DNA of 64,000 nucleotides from Methylobacterium planeticum (GCF_008806345.1 NZ_VZZJ01000029.1:1-64000); one strand, 5' to 3'; counted from the first letter of the stretch, positions 47,470-56,728 are shown. A program made the numbers and translations. Notes: a model not told the origin generated them from the sequence alone.

Positions 47470-49400
47470 TCGCGGTCACGCATCTTCTCGGCGCCGGCCA
47501 TCTGACCCGCTCGGCGGCGCTGGCCCGCGCCCTCGCCCGCGCCGGTCACGGGGTGACGCTGGTCTCGGGCGGACTTCCGGTCCCGCTCGTCCGGCTCGAC
47601 GGCGTCGAGACGGTCCAATTACCGGCCGTTCAGGTGCTCGGAACGGATTTCGGGGCGCTCCTCGATCCGACCGGGCGGCCGATCGGCGTCGAGACCCTGG
47701 CGCGGCGGCGGGCGATGCTCGTCGAGATCCTTTCGCGCTGCGCGCCCGACGTCGTCGTCACCGAACTGTTTCCCTTCGGCCGGCGCGGACTCGCGGCCGA
47801 ATTCCTGGCGCTCGTCGAGGCGGCGCGGGCGCGCCGGCCGGCTCCCCTCGTCCTCGCCTCGATCCGCGACGTGCTGGTCACCCCGGACCAAGCCGGGAAG
47901 GTTGCGGCGACCCACGAGCGGATCGCGCGGCTCTATGACGGCGTCCTCGTCCACGGCGATGCCGATCTCGTGCCCCTCGACGCGTCCTGGCCCGTCGATG
48001 CCGCGCTGTCGGAGCGGCTGCGCTTTACCGGCTACATCGACGAGGGCGCCTCGATCCCGCCCGCATCCGGGCCGCGTGCGGGGATCGTGGTCTCGGGTGG
48101 GTCGAGCGCCGCCGGGCTCGGGCTCTATCGGGCCGCCGCCGAGGCCGCGCGCCTGGCGCCGGACCGGGGCTGGCGCATCCTCGTCGGGCAGCGGCTGCCG
48201 GAGGCGGAGTTCGCCGCCCTCGGCGCCGGCTTGCCGCAAGGGACCGTCGCGCGGGCCCGCCCCGATTTCCGGGCGCTCCTCTCCGGAGCCGCGCTCTCGG
48301 TCAGCCAAGCCGGCTACAACACGGTCGTCGATCTCCTGGTTGCGGGCCCCCGCGCCGTCCTGGTTCCCTTCGAGGCAGGGCGCGAGACCGAGCAGCGGGC
48401 CCGTGCGGAGCGTCTCGCCGCACGCGGCCTCGCCCGCGTGCTGCCGGAGGCCGCGCTGAGCGCACCCGCCCTTCTCGAGGCTGTGGCCGCCGGGCTCGCC
48501 GCGCCGCCGCCCGGAGCCCACGGAGTGGATCTCGACGGGGCCGCGCGCTCGGTCGCGATCATCGAGGCCCTCGCGGCGGAAGCGGCGCCCAGGCGCCGGG
48601 CGCACCGGACCCGCACGAGCCTGGGCAGCGATGCCCTGCGCCGCGCCCTCGACGCCGCGGCCGATCGCGGCCGGACCGTCCCGTTCTGGTGGCGCGACGA
48701 CGACGCCATCGCCCGGACCCCGGCCCTCGATACCCTGCTGGCCCTCTCGGAGAGCCATCGCGTCCCGATCCTGATCGCGGCGATCCCGGCGCTCGCCGAG
48801 GCGTCCCTGGCCGATCGGCTGGCAGGCGCGCCCCGCCACCGGATCGCCGTGCACGGCCTCAGCCACGCGAACCATGCGCCGCCGGGGGCGAAGCCCGCCG
48901 AGTTCGGGCCGCACCGCCCTCCGGCCGCGCTGATCGCCGACGCGGCCGAGGCGCTGCGCCTCGCCCGGGAGCGCTTCGGGCCGAGCCTGCTGCCGGCCTT
49001 CGTGCCGCCCTGGAACCGGTTCGCACCGGATCTGGAAGACGCTCTGGCGCGCCTCGGCTACGTTGGCCTCTCGGCCGCGGAGGGCGCGGCGGCATCGGAG
49101 ATCGCCCGGGTGGACATCCATCTCGATCCCGTCGACTGGCGCGGGACCCGCGGCCTGCGGGATCCCGACCAGCTCGTCGGTCGCCTCGTCCGCCGGATCG
49201 CGGAGCATCCCGGTGCGCCGATCGGTCTCCTGACGCATCACCGCGTCCACGATGCGGAGATCTGGGATTTCCTCGACGGGCTGCTCGCCGTGCTCGCGCC
49301 CCACCCGACGGTCGAGGTGCTGGGGCCGCAGAACCTGTTCGGGCAGGATCAAGAGCGCCCGCGGCCGAGCGCGCGCCGGACCCTGGATGCGCCCGCATGA
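47451..49400 (+). CDS. Glycosyltransferase fused to a polysaccharide-deacetylase-like domain
   Basis: A 649-residue two-domain protein. Residues 1-375 are a MurG-like GT-B domain (LRILIAVTHLLGAGHLTRSA, RAGIVVSGGSSAAGLGLYRA, ALSVSQAGYNTVVDLLVAGP). Residues ~405-620 resemble a CE4-type NodB fold: TVPFWWRDDDAI (414-418 WRDDD) for the aspartates, IAVHGLSHANH (468-475) for the metal-binding histidines, LPAFVPPWNRF and GLLTHHRVHD. A basic, Arg-rich linker joins them. One polypeptide could thus transfer and then de-N-acetylate a sugar. No signal peptide is present, so both act in the cytosol. It overlaps both neighbours. Confidence 0.85.
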   Translation: MRLRILIAVTHLLGAGHLTRSAALARALARAGHGVTLVSGGLPVPLVRLDGVETVQLPAVQVLGTDFGALLDPTGRPIGVETLARRRAMLVEILSRCAPDVVVTELFPFGRRGLAAEFLALVEAARARRPAPLVLASIRDVLVTPDQAGKVAATHERIARLYDGVLVHGDADLVPLDASWPVDAALSERLRFTGYIDEGASIPPASGPRAGIVVSGGSSAAGLGLYRAAAEAARLAPDRGWRILVGQRLPEAEFAALGAGLPQGTVARARPDFRALLSGAALSVSQAGYNTVVDLLVAGPRAVLVPFEAGRETEQRARAERLAARGLARVLPEAALSAPALLEAVAAGLAAPPPGAHGVDLDGAARSVAIIEALAAEAAPRRRAHRTRTSLGSDALRRALDAAADRGRTVPFWWRDDDAIARTPALDTLLALSESHRVPILIAAIPALAEASLADRLAGAPRHRIAVHGLSHANHAPPGAKPAEFGPHRPPAALIADAAEALRLARERFGPSLLPAFVPPWNRFAPDLEDALARLGYVGLSAAEGAAASEIARVDIHLDPVDWRGTRGLRDPDQLVGRLVRRIAEHPGAPIGLLTHHRVHDAEIWDFLDGLLAVLAPHPTVEVLGPQNLFGQDQERPRPSARRTLDAPA

Positions 49401-51247
49401 CCCCGCTCCTGTCGATCCGCGACCTGACGATCGATTTCCGCACCGACCGTCAGAACTTCCGGGCCCTCGACGGCCTCTCCCTCGACGTCGCTCCGGGCCG
49501 GACCCTCGCCCTTGTGGGTGAATCCGGCTCCGGCAAGTCGGTCACCGCCCAGGCGATCCTGCGCATCCTCCCGCGATCCGCCACGATCACCGCCGGGCGC
49601 ATCCTGTTCGCCGAGCCGGAGCAGCCGGGCACCGTCCGCGAGATCACGGCCCTCCCGGCGGACGGACCGCAGATGCGCGAGCTGCGCGGCGGGCGCATCG
49701 CGATGATCTTCCAGGAGCCGATGACCTGCCTGTCGCCGCTGCACACGATCGGCGATCAGGTCGGCGAGGCCCTGCGCGTCCATACCGGCGCGAGCCGGGC
49801 CGATGCGGACGCCCAGACGCGCGATGCCCTGGCCCGGGTCGGGTTTCCCGATCCGGAGCGGGCGCTGCACACCTATCCGTTCGAGCTGTCCGGCGGTCTG
49901 CGCCAGCGCGCGATGATCGCCATGGCGCTGATCATGCGCCCGGCGCTCCTCGTGGCGGACGAGCCGACCACCGCCCTCGACGTCACGACGCAGGCGCAGA
50001 TCCTGGCGCTGCTCGGGCGGCTCCAGGCCGAGACGGGCATGTCGATCCTTCTGATCACCCACGATCTCGGGGTGGTCGCCAACATGGCCCACGACGTCGC
50101 CGTGCTCTACCGGGGGCGCCTCGTCGAGGCCGGCTCGCGGGAGGACGTGCTGCGCCGGCCCGGCCACCCCTACCTGCGGGCCCTGATCAAGGCCGTGCCC
50201 CGGTTCGACATGGCGCCCGGCGAGCGCCTGACGCCGATCACGCCCGCGCGGGTGACGATCCCGCAGCGGCCGCCGCCCGTGCTGCGGCCCGGCCCGATCC
50301 TGTCGGTGGCTGGCGTCAGCAAGGTCTTCGCCCTGCGCTCGGCCAAGGCCTCCGGCGAGGCCGGGCTGATCCGGGCGGTCACGGACGTCTCCCTCGCCGT
50401 CAAGGCGGGCCAGACCCTCGGCCTCGTCGGGGAATCGGGCTCGGGCAAGACCACCCTGTCGAAGATGGTGATGCGGGCGGTCGTGCCGAGCGCGGGCCGG
50501 ATCCTGTTCGATGCCGGGGCGGGCCCGCGCAACGTGCACGCGCTCTCGGGGGCAGACCTGTTCGCCTACCGGCGCGCGGTGCAGTTCGTGTTCCAGGATC
50601 CCTATTCCTCCCTCGACCCGCGCATGACGGTCGGCGAGCTCCTGGGGGAGCCGATGAGGATCCACGGGATTCCGAAGCGCGAGCGCCAGCAGCGGACCCG
50701 CGATCTGATGGCGATGGTCGGGCTCGACCCCGGCGGCCTGTCGCGCTACCCGCACGCCTTCTCGGGCGGGCAGCGCCAGCGCATCGGCATCGCGCGCGCC
50801 CTCGCGCTGGAGCCGCGCGTGCTTCTCCTCGACGAGCCGGTCTCGGCCCTCGACGTCTCGGTCCAAGCCCAGATCCTGAACCTGCTCAAGGACCTGCAGG
50901 CCGCCCTCGGCCTCACCTACCTGATCGTCTCCCACAACCTCGCGGTGATCGACTACATGGCCGACACGATCTCGGTGATGTGCCGGGGGCGGATCGTGGA
51001 AGCGGCGCCGAAGGCCACCCTGTTCCGGAACCCCGCGCATCCCTACACCCGGGCGCTCCTCGCCGCCGTGCCCGATCCGAGCCTCGATCACCCCCTCGAC
51101 TTCGCCGCCGTCTCCGGCGAGCATTCCGACCCGACCGCGTGGCCCGAGCCCTTCCGCCTCACCGCCGCGGAGTCCGGCGCGATGCGGGAGATCGAGGCGG
51201 GTCACGAGGTCCGGATGGGCGGGACGGAGGCATTGCGAGCGGCGTGA
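49397..51247 (+). CDS. Oligopeptide-type ABC transporter, two ATPase domains in one chain
   Basis: A 616-residue double ATPase of the DppDF/GsiA type. Domain 1 (residues ~5-265): Walker A VGESGSGKSVTAQ, signature ELSGGLRQRAMIAMAL, Walker B LLVADEPTTALDV, switch ITHDLG. Domain 2 (~300-560): Walker A VGESGSGKTTLSK, Q-loop FVFQDPYSSLDPRMTVGE, signature FSGGQRQRIGIARAL, Walker B LLLDEPVSALDVS, switch VSHNLA. All catalytic residues are intact, in contrast to the divergent degenerate ABC protein. It is coupled by ATGA to the glycosyltransferase-deacetylase gene and shares one base with the methyltransferase-like gene. It energises the importer encoded at 52.1-56.2 kb. Confidence 0.93.
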   Translation: MTPLLSIRDLTIDFRTDRQNFRALDGLSLDVAPGRTLALVGESGSGKSVTAQAILRILPRSATITAGRILFAEPEQPGTVREITALPADGPQMRELRGGRIAMIFQEPMTCLSPLHTIGDQVGEALRVHTGASRADADAQTRDALARVGFPDPERALHTYPFELSGGLRQRAMIAMALIMRPALLVADEPTTALDVTTQAQILALLGRLQAETGMSILLITHDLGVVANMAHDVAVLYRGRLVEAGSREDVLRRPGHPYLRALIKAVPRFDMAPGERLTPITPARVTIPQRPPPVLRPGPILSVAGVSKVFALRSAKASGEAGLIRAVTDVSLAVKAGQTLGLVGESGSGKTTLSKMVMRAVVPSAGRILFDAGAGPRNVHALSGADLFAYRRAVQFVFQDPYSSLDPRMTVGELLGEPMRIHGIPKRERQQRTRDLMAMVGLDPGGLSRYPHAFSGGQRQRIGIARALALEPRVLLLDEPVSALDVSVQAQILNLLKDLQAALGLTYLIVSHNLAVIDYMADTISVMCRGRIVEAAPKATLFRNPAHPYTRALLAAVPDPSLDHPLDFAAVSGEHSDPTAWPEPFRLTAAESGAMREIEAGHEVRMGGTEALRAA

Positions 51248-52164
51248 TGGCGGGTCCCCCTCCCCTTCTGCTCGAGCGCCTGCGCCGCCGGGTGCTCTCG
51301 CCCCTGTTCGACCGGCTCGGCTACGACCTCGTTCCGGCCAATCCCGACTGGTCGCACAGGCCCCTGTCGCGGCGCGAGGTCGACACGCTGATCGCGGGAG
51401 CCGCCCGCAGCCTCGCGCACGACCTTGCGGCGGCCGGGATCACGCTGCCCGGGACCGTCGCCGACATCGTGCGCGAGTTCTGGGAACGCATACCCGCGGC
51501 CCCCGTGCGGCAGCGGCGGGGCGGCAGCGGCTTCAACGGTGCCCTGCAGGTCTTCGTGGTCATGCGGGCGCTGCGGCCCCGGGCCGTCATCGAATCCGGC
51601 GTGTTCCGCGGCCTGACCACCTGGGTGATCCGGCAGGCCTGCCCCGAGGCGGAGATCCGCTGCTTCGATCCCGACCTGTCCGGCCTGCAATACCGCGACG
51701 GGGCCGCCCGCTACAGCAGCGGCGACTGGTCCGAAGCCGACCTGTCCGACCTCGATCCGGCCGCGACGGTCGCCTTCTTCGACGACCACGTGGCGCAGGG
51801 ACGCCGCGTCGTCGAGGCGCGGGCGCGCGGCATCGGCCGGCTCCTGTTCGACGACGACGCGGCCGGCCACCGCATCCACGCCCATGGCGGCCCGGCGCAC
51901 CCGACCATCGCGATGATCGAGGCGGTTCGCAACGCCGCACCCGCACCGGGCGGCAGCGAGCCGATCCGCTGGCTGCGCAACGGGCGCGCCTTCGAGCAGG
52001 CCGTGGACGACGCTCTCCTGCGCGAGGCCGGAGCCTGCATCGCCCGGAGCCACGCCTTCGACGACCTGCACCGGGCCACCGGCTACTCCCCCGCGCGCCT
52101 CACCTACGTGGCGCTCGATCTGGAGGCGGCGTCGCGGCAGCAGGAAGAGGTTCAGCGACGATGA
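51247..52164 (+). CDS. Methyltransferase-like (Rossmann) protein, unassigned
   Basis: A 305-residue protein with a class-I SAM-methyltransferase-like or cephalosporin-hydroxylase-like core. The glycine loop is PRAVIESGVFRGLTTWVIRQ, followed by the acidic turn EAEIRCFDPDLSGLQYRDGA, then ATVAFFDDHVAQGRRVVEAR and RLLFDDDAAGHRIHAHGG. The FDDH and FDDDAAGH pairs could bind metal. The first 95 residues are an alpha-helical domain of unknown family. It overlaps both neighbours by 1-4 bases inside the operon, so it should act on the same glycan or on an imported compound. Function uncertain. Confidence 0.6.
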   Translation: MAGPPPLLLERLRRRVLSPLFDRLGYDLVPANPDWSHRPLSRREVDTLIAGAARSLAHDLAAAGITLPGTVADIVREFWERIPAAPVRQRRGGSGFNGALQVFVVMRALRPRAVIESGVFRGLTTWVIRQACPEAEIRCFDPDLSGLQYRDGAARYSSGDWSEADLSDLDPAATVAFFDDHVAQGRRVVEARARGIGRLLFDDDAAGHRIHAHGGPAHPTIAMIEAVRNAAPAPGGSEPIRWLRNGRAFEQAVDDALLREAGACIARSHAFDDLHRATGYSPARLTYVALDLEAASRQQEEVQRR

Positions 52165-54062
52165 CCGAGCTGTCGCGCCGCGCACTTCTCGCGGGATTGA
52201 CCGCCGCCCTCGGGCCGGCCCTGCCCTTCGCGCCGGCGCGCGCCGCGGCGGCCCCGGACGGCCCGGCGGCCGATCGCCTGCCCCGTCCGCCGCTCGTGGT
52301 GGACCTCGCGGGCCGCGGCCGGCGGCCGGGACAGGCGGGGGGCGCCGTGCGGATGCTGATCACGCGCGCCCGGGACGTGCGCTACCTCTCGGTCTGCGCC
52401 TACACGCGGCTCGTCGGCTACGATGCGGCGCTGGCGCTGCAGCCCGACCTGCTGGAGGGGATCGAGAGCGAGGGCGGCAGCCTCACCTTCCGCCTGCGCG
52501 AGGGCCATCGCTGGTCGGACGGGCATCCATTCACGACGGAGGATTTCCGCTATTACTGGGAGGACGTCGCCAACAACAAGGAACTCAGTCCGGGCGGACC
52601 GCCGGATTTCTTCCTCGTCGACGGGCGTCCACCCCGCGTGGAGATCCCGGACGCGCGCACGATCCGCTATATCTGGGACCGGCCGAACCCGCGCTTCCTG
52701 CCGAACCTCGCCGCCCCGCGCGATCCGCTGATCTACCGCCCGGCCCACGTCCTGAAGCCGGTCCATCCCCGCTACGCCGGGCGTGAGGCCGCGACCGCCC
52801 TGGCGAAGGCCCAGAGCCTCCGGAGCTGGACCGCCCTGCACAACCGGCTCGACGACATGTTCGAGATGGCGAACCCCGAGACCCCGACCCTGCAGCCGTG
52901 GCGCCCGCGCACCCGCGCGCCCGCGGCCCGCTTCGTCTTCGAGCGCAATCCCTATTACCACCGGGTCGACACGGAGGGCTGCCAGCTTCCCTACCTCGAC
53001 CGGATCGTCATGGACGTCGCCTCGCAGGGGCTCCTCGTCGCCAAGACCAACGCGGGCGAGGCGGACCTGATGTTCCGCGGCCTGACCATGGCGGACATCC
53101 CCAACCTGAAGGAGGGCGAGCGGGCGCACGACTACAAGACGCATCTCTGGCCCGTGGCCCGCGGCTCCGAACTCGCCCTCTACCCGAACCTGACCACGGC
53201 CGACCCGGGCTGGCGCGCCCTCAACCGGGAGCCCCGCTACCGGCGGGCGCTGTCGCTCGCCATCGACCGGCGGACATTGAACAACACCCTGCTGTTCGGC
53301 CTCGGCAGCGAGGGCAACGACACGATCGTGCCGGAGAGTCCGCTCTTCGTGCCGGAGTTCCGCACCCTGAATGCCGGCTACGACCCGGCCGAGGCCTCGC
53401 GCCTCCTCGACGCCCTCGGGCTCGTGCGCCGGGATGGCGCCGGCACCCGGCTGATGGCCGACGGGCGCCCGCTCGAGATCGTGGTCGAGAGCGACGGCGA
53501 GGCCTCGATGATCCTCGACGGGCTCCTCCTGATCACCGAGTTCTGGCGCGAGGTCGGCCTCAAGCTCCTGGTCAAGCCGCAGGAGCGCACGAACCTGCGC
53601 CGCCGCTCGGTCGCCGGGATGACCGTGATGGTGGCGGCGCAAGGCCTCGACCTCGCGGTGCCGACCGCCATCATGCCGCCGACGGAGCTGAGCCCGGCCC
53701 AGCCCGACCATTATTCCTGGCCGCGCTGGAGCATCAACGTCGAGAGCCACGGCGCCAGCGGCGAGCCCTGCGACGTGCCGGAGGTGCAGCAGCTCCTCGA
53801 TCTCAACGCGCAGTGGGCCGCGACGGGAGATCCGGACGCGCAGGCCCGAATCTGGCGGGAGATGCTGATGAACCACGCCCGGAATCAGTGGGTGATCGGC
53901 ACCGTGGCGGGCGCGCTGCAGCCGGTCGTCGCCGGCAACGCGCTCGCCAACGTGCCGCGCCGCGCCCTCTACAGCTGGGACCCCTCCGCCCTCATCGGCG
54001 TGCAGCGGCCCGACGAGTTCTTCTGGGATCAGGCCGCCAAGCGGACGGCCTCCGCCCGATGA
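52161..54062 (+). CDS. Oligopeptide-type ABC transporter binding protein (family 5)
   Basis: A 633-residue periplasmic solute-binding protein. The N-terminus has LSRRALLAGLTAALGPALPF, a twin-arginine-like signal. Family-5 motifs follow: LLEGIESEGGSLTFRLREGH, RWSDGHPFTTEDFRYYWEDV, RFVFERNPYYHRVDTEGCQL and RRALSLAIDRRTLNNTLLFG. It is long for the family. Related large members bind big or unusual ligands (microcin C/YejA-like, opines, glycans). Position inside a glycosyltransferase operon suggests a glycosylated or glycan ligand (inference). Confidence 0.88.
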   Translation: MTELSRRALLAGLTAALGPALPFAPARAAAAPDGPAADRLPRPPLVVDLAGRGRRPGQAGGAVRMLITRARDVRYLSVCAYTRLVGYDAALALQPDLLEGIESEGGSLTFRLREGHRWSDGHPFTTEDFRYYWEDVANNKELSPGGPPDFFLVDGRPPRVEIPDARTIRYIWDRPNPRFLPNLAAPRDPLIYRPAHVLKPVHPRYAGREAATALAKAQSLRSWTALHNRLDDMFEMANPETPTLQPWRPRTRAPAARFVFERNPYYHRVDTEGCQLPYLDRIVMDVASQGLLVAKTNAGEADLMFRGLTMADIPNLKEGERAHDYKTHLWPVARGSELALYPNLTTADPGWRALNREPRYRRALSLAIDRRTLNNTLLFGLGSEGNDTIVPESPLFVPEFRTLNAGYDPAEASRLLDALGLVRRDGAGTRLMADGRPLEIVVESDGEASMILDGLLLITEFWREVGLKLLVKPQERTNLRRRSVAGMTVMVAAQGLDLAVPTAIMPPTELSPAQPDHYSWPRWSINVESHGASGEPCDVPEVQQLLDLNAQWAATGDPDAQARIWREMLMNHARNQWVIGTVAGALQPVVAGNALANVPRRALYSWDPSALIGVQRPDEFFWDQAAKRTASAR

Positions 54063-55075
54063 TCGGCCTCGTCCTCCGGCGCCTGCTGACCATGGCGGCG
54101 AGCCTCCTGGTGATCTCGGCCCTCGTCTTCCTGGTCATCAAGCTGCCGCCCGGCGACTTTCTGACGAACCGCATCTCCGAACTGCGCGCGATGGGCGAGG
54201 CGGCCTCCGTGGCCAAGGCCGAGCTGCTGATCCGCCAGTACGGCCTCGACCGGCCCGTCATCGAGCAGTACCTGATCTGGATCGGGCTGATGCCGGGACC
54301 GGCCGGCTTCTCGGGGCTGCTCCAGGGCGATTGGGGCTGGAGCTTCGAGTACGACAGGCCGGTGGCCGAGGTCGTCGGCGACGCCCTCTGGCTCACCCTC
54401 GTGGTCAACCTCGCGGCAGTGGTCTTCGTGCACCTCGTGGCGATCCCGATCGCCCTCTACTCCGCGACGCATCGCGGCACGTTCGGCGACGCCCTCGTGA
54501 CGCTCCTCGGCTATGTCGGCCTCGCGGTGCCGGGCTTCCTCCTGGCCCTGCTTCTCCTGTTCTACGCCAACCGCTGGTTCGGGCTCTCCATCGGCGGCCT
54601 CTACGACGCCGAATATGCGGGGCAGCCCTGGAGCCTCGGCAAGGTCCGCTCCCTCCTCGGGCACCTGGTGGTGCCGACCCTGGTGATCGGGCTCGGGGGG
54701 ACGGCGGCCATGATCCGGCGGATGCGCGCGAACCTCCTCGACGAGCTCGCCAAGCCCTACACGGTGACGGCCCGGGCCAAGGGACTTCCCCCGACGCGGG
54801 CCCTCCTCAAATATCCGTTCCGGATGTCCCTGAACCCGTTCGTGGCCGATATCGGCAACCTGCTGCCGCACCTCGTCTCCGGCTCGGTCCTCGTCTCCCT
54901 CGTGCTCAGCCTGCCGACGGTCGGTCCGCTGCTCCTCGAAGCGCTGAAGACGCAGGATCAGTTCATGGCGGGCTTCATCCTGATGTTCGTCGCCGTGCTG
55001 ACGATCGTCGGCCTCCTGATCTCGGACCTGATGCTGGCCTGGCTCGACCCGCGCATCCGCATGGGCGCCCGCTGA
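54059..55075 (+). CDS. Oligopeptide-type ABC transporter permease (DppB-like)
   Basis: A 338-residue inner-membrane permease. The first helix is LRRLLTMAASLLVISALVFL, then a periplasmic loop with LLIRQYGLDRPVIEQYLIWI. The BPD core has LLGYVGLAVPGFLLALLLLF and the EAA-type loop YTVTARAKGLPPTRALLKYP. Length and order match DppB/OppB. It overlaps the binding-protein gene by 4 bases and the second permease by 1 base. Confidence 0.93.
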   Translation: MIGLVLRRLLTMAASLLVISALVFLVIKLPPGDFLTNRISELRAMGEAASVAKAELLIRQYGLDRPVIEQYLIWIGLMPGPAGFSGLLQGDWGWSFEYDRPVAEVVGDALWLTLVVNLAAVVFVHLVAIPIALYSATHRGTFGDALVTLLGYVGLAVPGFLLALLLLFYANRWFGLSIGGLYDAEYAGQPWSLGKVRSLLGHLVVPTLVIGLGGTAAMIRRMRANLLDELAKPYTVTARAKGLPPTRALLKYPFRMSLNPFVADIGNLLPHLVSGSVLVSLVLSLPTVGPLLLEALKTQDQFMAGFILMFVAVLTIVGLLISDLMLAWLDPRIRMGAR

Positions 55076-56229
55076 TGCAGGAGGCAGGTAGGCGTCACTT
55101 CGTGGACACCGCCCCGTTCGATCCGGCGACGGGGCCGGCCCACGGGCACGACGCGGCGACGGACACGGCCTCCGCCTGGCGCCTCATCGCCCGCAAGTTC
55201 CTGCGCCACCGCCTCGCGGTCGCCTCCCTGATCATTCTCGCGGCGATGTACGCGACGATCCCGGTCGTCGAGTTCCTCGCCCCCTACGAGCAGAACAAGC
55301 GCCACGGCGACATGCTCTATGCGCCGCCCCAAGCCGTGCACCTGTTCCACGAGGGAGCCTTCCGCGGGCCCTTCGTGTATCCCTACCGGGCGCATTTCGA
55401 CCTCGAGAGTTTCCAGCGCAGCTATATCGCCGACACGAGCGCCCCCCAGCCGCTTCGCTTCCTCTGCCGCGGCGAGCCTTATCACTACTTCGGCCTGATC
55501 GCGGGTGACCGGCACCTCCTCTGCCCGCCCGAGGGCGGGAGCCTGTTCCTCCTCGGCACCGACAAGCTCGGGCGCGATCTCCTGTCCCGGATCATCTACG
55601 GCGCCCGCATCTCGCTGGTGATCGGGCTCGCGGGCGTGGCGATCTCCTTCGTGCTCGGGCTCTTCTTCGGTGGAATCGCGGGCTATTTCGGCGGCCTCAC
55701 CGACGCCGCCGTGCAGCGCCTGATCGAGATCGTGCGCTCGGTCCCCGAATTGCCCCTCTGGCTCGCCCTCTCGGCGGCGCTCCCGCCGAACTGGAGCCCG
55801 CTGGCGATCTTCTTCGGCATCACCCTCATCCTCGGACTTCTCGACTGGCCGGGGCTCGCCCGCGCGGTCCGCTCGAAGCTCCTCGCCCTGCGCGAGGAGG
55901 ATTTTGTCGCCGCCGCCGAGCTGATGGGCGCCTCGCCCCGGCACGTGATCCAGCGCCACCTGATCCCGAACTTCATGAGTCACCTCATCGCCTCGGCGAC
56001 CCTGGCGATCCCGACCATGATCCTCGGCGAGACGGCCCTGTCCTTCCTCGGCCTCGGCCTGCGGCCCCCCGTGACGAGCTGGGGCGTGCTCCTCAACGAG
56101 GCGCAGAATCTCGCGGCGGTGCAGCTCTATCCCTGGCTGCTGCTGCCGACCGTCCCGGTGCTCGTGACGGTCCTCGCCTACAACTTCCTGGGAGACGGGC
56201 TGCGGGACGCGGCCGACCCCTACCATTGA
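55075..56229 (+). CDS. Oligopeptide-type ABC transporter permease (DppC-like) with large periplasmic loop
   Basis: A 384-residue permease. After the first helix (HRLAVASLIILAAMYATIPV) comes a long periplasmic insertion of about 90 residues (EFLAPYEQNKRHGDMLYAPP, CRGEPYHYFGLIAGDRHLLC) before the usual LLGTDKLGRDLLSRIIYGAR. The EAA loop is DFVAAAELMGASPRHVIQRH and the C-terminus ALSFLGLGLRPPVTSWGVLL. The enlarged loop is known from importers of larger or modified ligands and could touch the binding protein. It is the last gene of the operon. Confidence 0.92.
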   Translation: MQEAGRRHFVDTAPFDPATGPAHGHDAATDTASAWRLIARKFLRHRLAVASLIILAAMYATIPVVEFLAPYEQNKRHGDMLYAPPQAVHLFHEGAFRGPFVYPYRAHFDLESFQRSYIADTSAPQPLRFLCRGEPYHYFGLIAGDRHLLCPPEGGSLFLLGTDKLGRDLLSRIIYGARISLVIGLAGVAISFVLGLFFGGIAGYFGGLTDAAVQRLIEIVRSVPELPLWLALSAALPPNWSPLAIFFGITLILGLLDWPGLARAVRSKLLALREEDFVAAAELMGASPRHVIQRHLIPNFMSHLIASATLAIPTMILGETALSFLGLGLRPPVTSWGVLLNEAQNLAAVQLYPWLLLPTVPVLVTVLAYNFLGDGLRDAADPYH

Positions 56230-56238
56230 GGCGCCCGT

Positions 56239-56256
56239 GCCGCCGGTCGCGGCGGC
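56239..56256 (+). terminator. Short hairpin after the glycosyltransferase/ABC operon
   Basis: GCCGCC-GGTCGC-GGCGGC forms a 6-base stem 10 bases after the last stop codon. No T-run follows. A weak terminator candidate. Confidence 0.35.
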
Positions 56257-56488
56257 CGCTCCCCGTGTGCGGACCGGAACGGTCTCGTGATCGCATCCGC
56301 CGATCCCCGTTCGCACCGAACCGGTGCCCAAGCACGCCCGCGCCGAGGAGAACGGTCCCTGGAATTTGCTCTCACGGGTTGCAGACATGCGCGCGGTAGC
56401 GAACTCAGGTCGCAAAATTGTCGCGAGCCACCTCAAAATCCGTCTCAGGCCTGCTAGTTCTTGAACTTGACCATTCGAGGAGGCGACC

Positions 56489-56728
56489 ATGTCCTTCGAC
56501 ATTGTCTTCACGCAATCGGCGCGCATCGCCGCCACCGTCGTGGGTGACCTGCCCTCGCTGGAGGAGCGGACGCGCCGGGAGCTCGCCGACCTGCCGGGGG
56601 ACGGTCTTTCGGCCCTGGAGGAGCGGCTGTTCCACGCCTTCGCGACCGAGGCGGGGCAGGAATGCATCTGCACATTGCTGGCAGGACATGTGGTCCAGGT
56701 CGACGTCTGCGGCGTATCGGCCAGCTGA
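56489..56728 (+). CDS. Small hypothetical protein
   Basis: A 79-residue acidic protein with a strong ribosome binding site (CGAGGAGGCGACC) before ATG 56489. It reads MSFDIVFTQSARIAATVVGD, LADLPGDGLSALEERLFHAF and CICTLLAGHVVQVDVCGVSA. No membrane segment and no known motif is seen; two nearby cysteines (C-x-C) are present. It is a single gene downstream of the glycan/ABC operon. Family not recognised. Confidence 0.65.
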   Translation: MSFDIVFTQSARIAATVVGDLPSLEERTRRELADLPGDGLSALEERLFHAFATEAGQECICTLLAGHVVQVDVCGVSAS

